Positions 11,130-64,000 of a stretch of DNA of 64,000 bases are shown here, piece by piece. This DNA comes from Eulemur rufifrons (Eukaryota > Chordata > Mammalia > Primates > Lemuridae): contig NC_090989.1 of NCBI RefSeq assembly GCF_041146395.1, forward strand, positions 224,224,843 through 224,288,842, read 5' to 3'. Both the position numbers and the translations under genes were made by a program. The stretch's first letter is position 1; every line of letters starts with the position of its first letter. A model generated the notes under the pieces. The model was given only the letters and a program-made list of their open reading frames with translations. It did no database searches and was not told where the DNA came from.

Positions 11130-12015
11130 GTTATTTAAAAATGAAAGGAGAGAAGTGCTCAAAAACAAAGCCAAAAAATCCTCATATTGATGGAGACACG
11201 TCAAGAGGGCCACAGGAGACAACTGAAAGAGTTCCCGGTGGCCAAAGCTGGGGCAATTTGAGCAAAACAAAGCAGTATTGGATTATACCCCAAGGTATAA
11301 AATATCTGTGTCCACACAGATAAACATAATTGATTGAGTCAATAAATGGAAGGAAATACACAAAATCCTTTGAAGAATTCCAAATAAATTATGTAGATAC
11401 TCCACCCTCAAGGAGGTAGAGAATAACTCCCCAATCCCTTAGTGCAGGCTGTGCACAGTGATTTCCTTGCAAGAGTACAGTATGAAAAGGGGACAGACGA
11501 GTAACTTTACAGTGGAGAAACCTGCCAAACTCTACTTCAGACAGGTGAGCAGGTGATCAAGGTCAACATCAATAGTCATAAATCGTGTTGATATTATATA
11601 CCCTTAGTATGATATGATGAGAATGACACTCTGTGACTGTCCTCCCCAAATCCCAGTCTAATCATGAGAAAAACCTCAGACAAATTCTAATAAAGGAACA
11701 TCTCTGTACCGGACTAGTACTCTTCAAAACTGTCAAGGTCACCGAAACAAGGGAAGTCTAAGAAACTGTCACAGCCAAGAGGAATCTAAGGAAAATGAAT
11801 ACTAAATGTAATGTGGTACCCTGGATGGGATTCCGGAACAGAAAAAGAATATTAGTTAAAAACTAAGAATATCTGAATAAATAATATATCAATATTGTTT
11901 CACTAATTGTAACAATTATACTATACTATTGTAAGATGTTAGTGTGGGAGATAAAGGAACACTGTAAATCTAAAATGGTTCTAAAAAATACATTCTATTA
12001 ATTAAAAAAAATAAA
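11130..12015 (+). repeat. Old L1 3' UTR remnant (L1ME type)
   Basis: The blocks around 'aactgtcaaggtcaccgaaa', 'gaaactgtcacagccaagag', 'aatgtggtaccctggatggg' and 'aacagaaaaagaatattag' follow the common L1ME 3' end. It is diverged and not coding. Confidence 0.65.
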
Positions 12016-12029
12016 CATAGGGGAAAAAA

Positions 12030-12445
12030 GGCCAATAGCCAAAAAGTGGAAACTCAAATGTCCAACACCTGGTAAGTAGGTAACCAAAATTGTATCCATA
12101 CAATTTTATTATATCCATACAATGAAATACTCTTCAGCAATTAAAAGGAATGAAGTACTGATACATGGATGAACCTTGAAAATATTACACTATGTGAAAA
12201 GAGTCTAAACAGGCAAATCTATAGAGATAGAATGTAGATTAGAGGGCTGGGGTCAGGGGGAAGTGGGAAGTAACTGCTAATGGATATAGGCTTTTTTAAG
12301 GTGATGAAAATGTTCTGGAATTAAATACTGATAATAGTTGTCTAACTACTATGGATATACTAAAAACCATGAATTGTACACTTTTAAAAAGGGTAAATTT
12401 TATGGTATGTGAATTATATCTAAATAAAGTTTTTATACCAAATAT
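12030..12445 (+). repeat. L1M 3' end
   Basis: The text contains standard L1M words: 'tacaatgaaatactcttcag', 'gatgaaccttgaaaatatta', 'ggtgatgaaaatgttctgga' and 'aattgtacactttt', ending in 'gtgaattatatc'. A separate insertion from the L1ME copy just upstream is likely. Confidence 0.8.
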
Positions 12446-12589
12446 ATCAGTGTAAAGACAAAGAGCTGTGGCAGTGAAAACTAAGTTGAATGCTTTGCAA
12501 AGACTCCATAATGGCACATCACTCTAAATGAGAAAAAAGAAAAAGAATGGAACTCTTACTGTCCCATCCTATCTACTCCACAGTGTTGC

Positions 12590-12690
12590 CTTAAGAATCA
12601 AGTCTTACTTCGTAGCTCCTGCAACATTTAACATGGGGCCTCGTGCATAGTGGGCCCTCAACGATGTGTGGTGATTACTCCTTTCCTAAG
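12590..12690 (+). repeat. L2-like tail
   Basis: The phrase 'gtgcatagtgggccctcaac' resembles an L2 3' end. The copy is short and diverged. Bases 12690-13735 around it hold only T-rich low-complexity DNA near 12700-12755 and nothing else I recognise. Confidence 0.4.
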
Positions 12691-13740
12691 GCTGAATAGT
12701 TTTTGTTTTTCTTTGTTTTAGTTTGTTTTTGTTTTTTTGTTTTTATTTTTTCCCCCAGAACGAAAGTATCAGGGGCTTATCAGCTGGCATCATAAGATGG
12801 TATACTGGTTTGAAAAACCTTTCTAAACTAATCTACAGGAAGGATGGTGATGTCTGGTTTTTCCTTATTTCAACCTAAAAATTAAAGGCAATTGACCATC
12901 AATAGAGTTAAAGGTAAGGTTGATTCTAATATTATGACTAATTCTGAGACAAGAACTCCAGCATACCATTCTTTCTCATCAAGGTAGAGTGAGTTGCCAG
13001 ATATTCAACGGCAGAATTCAGTTCTTTCCACATCACCCCTACTAATTTTAGAGCTGGGAAAGTCATTTCAAAGTAATCTAAAAATAAAGTTTTCCCACCT
13101 ATACCAGTAATCCAAGGGAAACAATTCATCAATTCATAAAAAGCAACCAAGCCCATAATGTTCTGAAGTATTGATCATCGTTTTAAAAGCCTTTAGCTTT
13201 ATTTTATTGATTATTGCCTCACAAAATTCACAACCTAAGAATTATAGCCTCTAGGAAGATATTTTTTATTCTCAACCTCTACTTAAGTCTAGAAGAAGAC
13301 TTTTTAAAAATCAAGATATTGTATATCTGTTTGAAGCAAACAATCAGAAGAACTCTGGGTAGCATGGAAGGAAGATAATTAAAGTCCCCTAAAGTGCAAA
13401 TCTGCTTAGGAGCCTAACAAGAAGAAACAAGCTATTTGGAGTCTTTTCTAATTCATATATTATTGATAGCTGCCAAGAGAAAAACCAAAGGCATCAAGCT
13501 CTTTTACCAAGTTGACCCTTTCAGTTACCTGGTCTACCCTCACAACTTGTGCTAACACTTTCTACGGCTGTCTATAACTCACTACCAAATTTCTAGCCCT
13601 CACTCACAGCTGGAGAAAGTCTCAGAAACAATCATTTGTTTTAAGGTGTGCAGAAGCTTGAATTGTATATCAAGTCTTGCTGGAAAAGCGAAATTCACAC
13701 ATGTTGAGACTCTGTATTCAGGGTGCTTTAAATCTAATCC

Positions 13741-13838
13741 CTGGAACAATTCAGAGAGATTTGCATTGTTATCTCCATTTCATGAATAAGGAGGCAGAGG
13801 CTCAGAGAGATTGAGTAATTTATCCTGTGTTCCTCAGT
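13741..13838 (+). repeat. MIR fragment
   Basis: The block 'ttatctccatttcatgaata' followed by 'ggctcagagagattgagtaa' is the MIR core and 3' part. Confidence 0.7.
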
Positions 13839-13939
13839 AAACTATAGAAGTTTTAGATGAACCTTGATCATCATTATCATCATAATACCCTGTAAGTCTT
13901 CTACAGCAAGCAGAATAATGGCCCACATTATTATTATTA

Positions 13940-14060
13940 CATTGTAAAAATAAAACCTTCTCTTCAGGATATCTATAGCAAGTTCCAAAGTCTCCTGAAG
14001 GCACAGTTTAAATAAACTATGGCACTGATCATTGAAAAATACTTCATTTTGGGAAAGTAA
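13940..14060 (+). repeat. Direct duplication, copy A
   Basis: This stretch recurs as copy B at 15092-15208. Shared words include 'aaaataaaaccttctctt', 'atatctat', 'ctatggc' and 'ctgatca'. Flanks outside the unit do not match. I cannot tell whether it is a local duplication or two copies of an unknown repeat. Confidence 0.7.
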
Positions 14061-14164
14061 GAATAAAGACCAGTACAATGCACCCTTAAAATATGTATAA
14101 ACAATATAAAAATACAGTTTAAAATCCAAAATAAAACAGTGAGATCTAGATTGGCACAAGTTAA

Positions 14165-14400
14165 AATGTGTTAGTTAGGTTTGGGAAGATGGGTACTTTC
14201 ATACACTACTGTATGAAGGCAAATGGTACAGTCATTTGGAAGGGCAGTTTATCAGTATCTACTAAAAATTTTCAATATGCAAATCCTAGAAGCTAGTGAT
14301 TCCACTCATGTATCTGTTGTAGAGAAACATTCTCACATAAGAACAAAGAGGTGTACACAACAATGTTCACTGCAGCACTGTTTGCAATGTCAGAAACTAG
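14165..14400 (+). repeat. L1M fragment
   Basis: L1-like text with 'tactttcatacactactgta', 'ggtacagtcatttggaa' and 'gttcactgcagcactgtttg', which are hallmarks of the ORF2 end and 3' UTR. It is old and interrupted. Confidence 0.65.
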
Positions 14401-14925
14401 TTCATCTACTGCAGCCATTACACTCATATCCCTTCTCCAGCTTAAAATCCCCTTCAGGGGTCACTTTCCAGGGTATTAAGAATAATCCAAATATTTACTC
14501 TGTCCTGCAAGGAGCAACAAACCTGGCCTGGCTCGCAACTCCAATTTCATCTCATACCCTTGCTTTCTAACCGTCCACCACTGTTACGTTCTTCCTGGTC
14601 TCCCAACACACTATGCTGGTGCCTACCTAAGGGGCCTCTGCACTATTTGCTCCATCTATGTACAGACTTCTTCTCTACTTTGTATGAATGACTCCTTCTT
14701 TTAATTTGGTTCTCATCAGAAAGGCCTTCCAGGACCACTCAAGTCTAAAGTTGATCTTTCTTTTTATAAGCCTGCTTAGGGTTGCCTCCTATTTTCCATT
14801 TATTTGTGTCCCTTCACCAGAATGTAAGCAATATGAGAACCTGTTCTTCGTCTGTTGTGTGCCATGTCAGCCTCCGCACTACTATGTAGGCAGATTGGAA
14901 GCTCTCAATAAATATTTTTGTTAAA
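14400..14925 (+). repeat. L2 LINE 3' end
   Basis: The text runs through 'gaaaggccttccaggaccac', 'gtccttc'-style blocks and 'ccagaatgtaagcaatatga', and ends 'ctcaataaatatttttgtta'. This is the L2 3' end. Confidence 0.75.
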
Positions 14926-15091
14926 GCAATGTATTCTATGCTAAACTATGATTTTTTATGCAACAAAGAATAAAAGTGATTTATATATACTGTCATGGAA
15001 AGATCTAAGACTAATAATAGTTGAGTTTGTTTTCTTTTTTAAGCAAACTGCATTATAATACATAAAAAATGAAGTTTTAACACACACATGC

Positions 15092-15208
15092 ACATTATAA
15101 AAATAAAACCTTCTCTTAAAGATATCTATGGCAGGCTTCTAAGTTTCCTGAAGAAGCAGCTTAAGCTATGGCTCTGATCACTGGAAAACAATTCACTTTG
15201 GGAAACAA
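15092..15208 (+). repeat. Direct duplication, copy B
   Basis: Second copy of the unit at 13940-14060. It keeps the order of blocks and has several small gaps, so the duplication is not recent. Confidence 0.7.
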
Positions 15209-15432
15209 CGTGTAAGTGAAAAGAAATATCTAAAAAGACAGAGCATTGGCTTAGCCCTAAGAAGTGACAGGAATTGAATGAGAAGGGTCAGGGAAGACTG
15301 ACTTCATCTGTACTGTTGCATTTTTATAACGAAAATGTATTCATGCAATATTTGAATAGTAAAAAATATTTAAAGACAAATACATTTTAGAGGGAAAAAT
15401 TTGAGTTGTATAAATACAGATTTTATATTATA

Positions 15433-15522
15433 AAATGTTTGAAATAATATTAATCTATATTTGCAAATACAGATTTTATAAATAATGTAGATTAATATAT
15501 ATTAATATCATTTCAAACATTT
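15433..15522. repeat. Inverted repeat
   Basis: The arm at 15433-15454 and the reverse complement of 15501-15522 agree at 21 of 22 bases. The arms are separated by 46 bases of AT-rich DNA. Nearby, 'aatacagattttata' also occurs twice in direct orientation. Confidence 0.7.
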
Positions 15523-15667
15523 CTCCCACAATAGGACAATTAATTATAAGCCCTTTTTCATGGTCTAGAACAGATAGATCTAGACACTTAATTTGCCAAA
15601 GAACATTATTAAGTATTATTGTGACCACATTAATTATAAAACAAATTTAAATTATTATGAAGAAGAA

Positions 15668-15895
15668 AACGTTTACTCAGGCTCTGCTATGTGCTAGGAG
15701 CCGAGTTGGGTGTATTAAAAACCCAATTAATCCTGGTTGATATTACCACTGTCCACTTTATAAATAAGGAAACCAATCTCAGTAAATATAAATACTTTGC
15801 CCAAGATCACACAGCCAAGAAGCAGAAAAGCTGGAATTAAAGCCCACATATGACTTGAAAATCAGCTGACTTTCTACTGAGCAATTTGCTGCCAC
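15668..15895 (+). repeat. MIR SINE
   Basis: The blocks 'ctctgctatgtgctaggag', 'taaggaaaccaatctcagta' and 'gcccaagatcacacagccaa' follow the MIR consensus order. Bases 15900-16900 to the right are AT-rich, with nothing recognised. Confidence 0.75.
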
Positions 15896-16911
15896 AAAAT
15901 AACTGTATTCTCTCAACCATGAACTAAAAGAATAGATTCCAGAGGCAACTGGATGAATACAGAGAAGTTATATTAAAAAGGTATAGAATAGAGGGGAAAG
16001 AAGATCAGAATTATCAAACTCATTGGTAGACCCAAAAGAATACAACAGCAATAACCAACTTGAGATAATTTAACCAAGATAATTTCACGAATTAGACTCC
16101 AACCACTGAAACCATTCAAAATACACAGATGTAATTCTTTTATTCCATATTCTAAGGAAAAAATTCCAAAAGCCATTTTGATAATCTTCTCTGACATTTA
16201 ACAACCATTAGTTTGGAAAAGCTCTTTTTAAAATTCCATTTATGCTTTTCTCTTATAATTTGAGTGTAGTTATGCTGACCTGCCCTTTAGTTGGAATAGG
16301 GAAAAAAGTGAGTCATTATATACTTACACACCAGTCATTTATGTAAAGATTGTTAAACTATCAAAAGTTATCTCTAGTTATAGCTGAAGTCTTATACCTC
16401 ATCGCTTTTTAGCTTATATTTGAAAACTAAAAACTTCAGGAAAAAACAAGATGAATTTAATACCACTAGTAAAATATACTTAAAACTAAAAGCTCTACAA
16501 TTGGAATCTTTTAAATATATTACAAAATAAATGGCTAAAGTTTCATTACACTGACTTCCAATAAGGCTTAGCATTGATTAAGAATAGAGAGAGAGAGTTT
16601 AATTTCTTTGACTCAGATTTCTTCCACTTTTATGTCTCTAGCCACAACAAACCTTTTATTTCATTTAATAAAAATGGTGATATTTACTTATTTTAAAAAA
16701 TTTTTGTTAACAATATAATCATATCTCTGCAGTCGGCTTAAGTTATAAGAGAAAATGACAACGTTGAAGAAAGTTTTACCATCATTATTATTATAAATAA
16801 CTTTCATGGGTGAGAAATTCAGCATATATACACTCCAAAGCCAATTTTGAAAGATATTTTTGTGAAACATCTGTCTCCAAAAAAAAACTTCAGAGGCTAT
16901 TATATTAACGT

Positions 16912-16917
16912 TTTATT
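16912..16917 (-). terminator. Candidate ZNG1 poly(A) signal AATAAA
   Basis: The minus strand reads AATAAA about 200 bases after the ZNG1 stop codon, which would give a short 3' UTR. It is the nearest canonical hexamer I saw. Confidence 0.55.
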
Positions 16918-17113
16918 GCATGAATGTAAAATCTTTTACAGTACTAATTTACTAAATTTTATGTATTCTGTAAAATAAATACTGTTTTTAAAGCATACTT
17001 CTGTTGGAATTCACAACAGAAGTAATGAAAAGAATAGATGCTTGAAATACTCCCAGTAGGAAACTTATCCTCATTTTTATCATTCATCCTTTTGGTAAGA
17101 AATGTTTCTAGTA

Positions 17114-61182
<44,069 letters not shown>

Positions 61183-61440
61183 CCCAGCCTACAGCACGAC
61201 TCTGCTGCAAGAGCTTGGGACCCAAACACCAAACCACAGCGGCGCACACATAGCACGCCACGCCTGCCCTGGGATTGACGTCATTATAACGCGACGGTAG
61301 CTCCTCCCGATCCAGCCCCGTTACCTGGGCTCCAGCTGAGGACCGCCTCGCCCTTGGCCACGCCCCCAGGGGGCTGGACACGCCTCCGGGGCGTGTTCTC
61401 CAGCCCCACCCTGAAGGTGCCCGTCATGCTTAGGGCTTGC
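61183..61440 (-). promoter_or_regulatory. ZNG1 CpG-rich promoter
   Basis: Upstream of the ATG, the minus-strand 5' region is GC-rich with clustered CpG pairs (the island reaches from about 60950 to 61440, including exon 1). It has a CRE palindrome and a CACCC/GC-type word, ccacgccccc, near 61358. No clear TATA box was seen. This is typical of a widely expressed gene. Confidence 0.75.
61276..61283. promoter_or_regulatory. CRE palindrome TGACGTCA
   Basis: A perfect, full CREB/ATF site, 94 bases upstream of the ZNG1 ATG within the CpG island. A full palindrome with its central CpG intact at such a place is typically functional, but use is inferred. Confidence 0.75.
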
Positions 61441-62074
61441 TGTCTTAATAGCTGCTGGCTGTGGGCAGGGCTGAGACCAAGCTGATTGGAACCTGCAGTA
61501 GGTAGCCTGACCTAAGCAGTCCCCACAGGGCATAGACTTCGTCAACGTGACATTTTTTAGTCTCATTAAAAAACTATTTTTAATTCATAGGGGAAAGAAT
61601 GGAACGTTATTACGCTACCATATTCATTGTAATTTTTCTATCTGAAAGATAACTGGTGAAATTTTTTTCTTTTTTTATAATTATATGTTATATATGTATA
61701 TCCAAATTATTACAGTATTCATGCGTTACCTTTTTTACTTTTCTTTCTCATTGTTTATTTGGACCTCAGGTAACCTGAGTTCATTAATCATATTCGTTGT
61801 TTCATGACACTCTCTCATCCATAACCCATGGATAGCCCTCCTTCGTATTTATATAAATGTATAGTGAACTCTTTTGACCTCATCCCTAAAACAAGAAGAA
61901 TACTAATAAGTTACACCTACCTATGAGCTCCTCCCCTATTCCAGCCCACAGCCTGTCCCACAGCATAACTGCAATCATGAATTGTTTCTGGATTGCTGAT
62001 GATTCCCTCTTTTCTTTTTAGTTTTATCACACATACTACATATGTACTTACACAATGTGTTGTTTAATTTTGCT

Positions 62075-62545
62075 TGTTTTTGAACTTCATCAAAAGAGTA
62101 CCATACACTATACAATCTCCTGGGGCTTTCTGTATTTTTCAGCTCCACTACTTTATTACAATATATTGTGTGGCTATACAGCAATTTATTTATCTATTTC
62201 CTGGCATTGGTTTTCAGGTTTTGTTCTTATGAACAAGGCTGCTACAAACGTTTTTCCTGGTGTATGTGTGCTCAACTTTCCTTGGGTGTCTACGTAAGAG
62301 TAGAATTGCTGGGTCTTATGTTACGCTTTACAAGAAAATGCACAATTATTTTTTCAAAATGTTTGTACAAATTCATACATTTTCCCAACAATGTATGAGA
62401 GATCTCATTGATGTATATGTCAATATTATCAGACATTTTTTAATTTTTGCTAACCGATTGAGTACAAATTAAGACTTATTGTAGTCTTAATTTGCATTTC
62501 CTTGATTATTCACAAGGTTGAGCATCTCTTCATGTGTTTGGGCCA
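62075..62545 (-). repeat. L1M fragment upstream of ZNG1
   Basis: Reverse-orientation L1 3' text: 'cttatgaacaaggctgctac', 'gagtagaattgctgggtctt' and 'cccaacaatgtatgagagat'. Short open frames here are remnants. Bases 61450-62070 between it and the promoter hold nothing I recognise. Confidence 0.8.
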
Positions 62546-62554
62546 TATTTAATT

Positions 62555-62670
62555 CTCAGAACAACCCCATGAAGTGCTGTTATCTCCTTTTTAAACATGA
62601 GGCACAGACAGGTTAAATTTTTGGCCAAGTTAAGTCATAAAATCTATCTGATACAAAAGCCATATTTTTT
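62555..62670 (+). repeat. MIR fragment
   Basis: 'cagaacaaccccatgaagtg' and 'gaggcacagacaggttaaat' are MIR parts. Bases 62680-63410 hold nothing recognised. Confidence 0.65.
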
Positions 62671-63419
62671 ACTACTATCCTAATGTCAAATAAATGGTTG
62701 ATTTCTTCCTTCCTTCCCTGAAATTCCCTATAAAATATACTGTGTGTATTTCACCACTTCTGCTGACGTCCATATATATCTTGAAACTATTCTTTGGTGT
62801 AACTATCATATTTAAGAGAGAGGGTTTTGGGAGTACAAATGAACTTATCATTATACTCACACATATGCTCAGCCTGAGAAATCAGGAGTTGAATGCTTTG
62901 ACAGCTCTGACAATGTAGTCATGAACTAGCTAAGAGAGAAATAAGGCAACTAAATACCTGAAGCCTGGTGGTTGAGTTCACTTTATACTACCAGGGGAGA
63001 GAAGTTGTAATGGACAGCCCAAAACAGATAGCATTAAGCCCTTAACACAATGGTTCACAACTTTTTGGTTTCAGAAATGCTATGTAATATTGGGTTGGGT
63101 TTTTTTTTTGGCAACTTAAAGGAAGTAATATTATATCCACAGTCATCTCACTATTCATCAGGTGACGCTTCAGCACTACCTGACTGCCTGAACAGAAGCT
63201 TTAACAGCCCTGACCACCTTCTTTTACGTATCTTTCAAGTCAATTCTTGCACATTCCCTTACATGGCTCTGGCGGAAATTTATACTAAAATCTCTCATCT
63301 CTCACAAAGAGCAAACTGTGCCCTATGAGGCCGGCTCAGTCAAGGTAGCCAACAAGGATTGCTGTAACAGTATGGAGCCTCAGTCAGAGCAAAAGGAGTT
63401 TTAACATTGGTCAAAAGTT

Positions 63420-63865
63420 GAATGCTCCTAAATGTCCATCAGCTGACAGACAAATAAAATGTGAGGAATAGATAAACAAGGTGTAATATATCCATACAAT
63501 GGAAAATTATTTAGCAATAAACAAGAATGAAGTACTGATGCCTGCTACAAAATGAATGAATCTCAAAAACATTATGCTAAGTGAAAAAAGCAGTTCACAA
63601 AAGACCACATATTATATGATTTAATTTACATAAAATATACAGAATTGGCAAATCTATAGAGATATAAAGTAGATTAGCAGTTGCCAGGAGCTATAGGTTG
63701 ACGAAAGACTGCTAATGGGTACAATGTTTCTTTTGGGGGTGATGAAAATGTTCCAAAATTGGTTACGGTGATAATAGCACAACTCTGAATATATGAAAAG
63801 CCATTGAATTGTATGCTTTATATTAGTGAATTTTATCATATGTGAACTTTATCTAAAAGCTGCTG
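63420..63865 (+). repeat. L1M 3' end
   Basis: Blocks 'aatgtccatcagctgacaga', 'ccatacaatggaaaattatt', 'gcagttgccaggagctatag' and 'ggtgatgaaaatgttccaaa' are L1M 3' UTR. Confidence 0.85.
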
Positions 63866-64000
63866 TTGTTTAAAAAAAAAGGTTGATCTGGGCATCAAAA
63901 TGTGGGAGTGCCAGTGTGCCCTGTCTTCAGTAGTTTCAGGTCCTGACCTTAGGCATGGGTATAAAGATTACAGCTTGATAAAATTTTCCCTTTAGTCTGT

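Overview
This window is primate nuclear DNA, most likely from a lemur or another strepsirrhine. The evidence is spliced GT-AG genes, CpG islands at promoters, old mammalian repeats (MIR, L2, L1M, Tigger1, MER2, MER5, MER20), and Alu elements of a strepsirrhine-looking type. Three Alus carry a linker with the phrase 'tggacaactaaaa' followed by a TA-rich run. No prokaryotic, organellar, tRNA, rRNA or CRISPR feature was seen.

Layout. Bases 1-4150 are intergenic, with L1, L2 and MIR remnants and one minus-strand Alu with a perfect 13-bp target-site duplication. Bases about 4180-5790 form a GC- and CpG-rich island with no recognisable protein. FOXD4, a single-exon forkhead gene, lies on the minus strand at 7764-9101. 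Bases 9570-17113 are repeat-rich intergenic DNA. Bases 17114-61182 hold the complete coding region of the zinc-regulated GTPase metalloprotein activator ZNG1 (formerly CBWD1). It lies on the minus strand in 15 coding exons, which I rebuilt exon by exon into an unbroken 395-residue protein. Bases 61183-64000 are its CpG-rich promoter, with a CRE palindrome, and upstream repeats.

The order and orientation ZNG1 then FOXD4, both on one strand, match the human 9p24.3 pair. In human this pair was multiplied into the CBWD and FOXD4L copies. The two proteins are not known to act together. FOXD4 is a nuclear transcription factor with a Groucho-binding motif, and ZNG1 is a GTPase that supplies zinc to methionine aminopeptidase 1. 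Their pairing is a conserved neighbourhood, not an operon.

Items worth a second look are: a CAG/polyQ tract in FOXD4 whose alternative frame resembles the human FOXD4 tail; a short FOXD4-like fragment upstream of FOXD4; an unrecognised hairpin of about 340 bp in ZNG1 intron 6; two apparent tail-only retro-insertions; a three-layer transposon nest in intron 4; and a diverged 120-bp direct duplication. I found no wholly new biological system. Repeat family names are from memory of consensus sequences and were not checked by a search.
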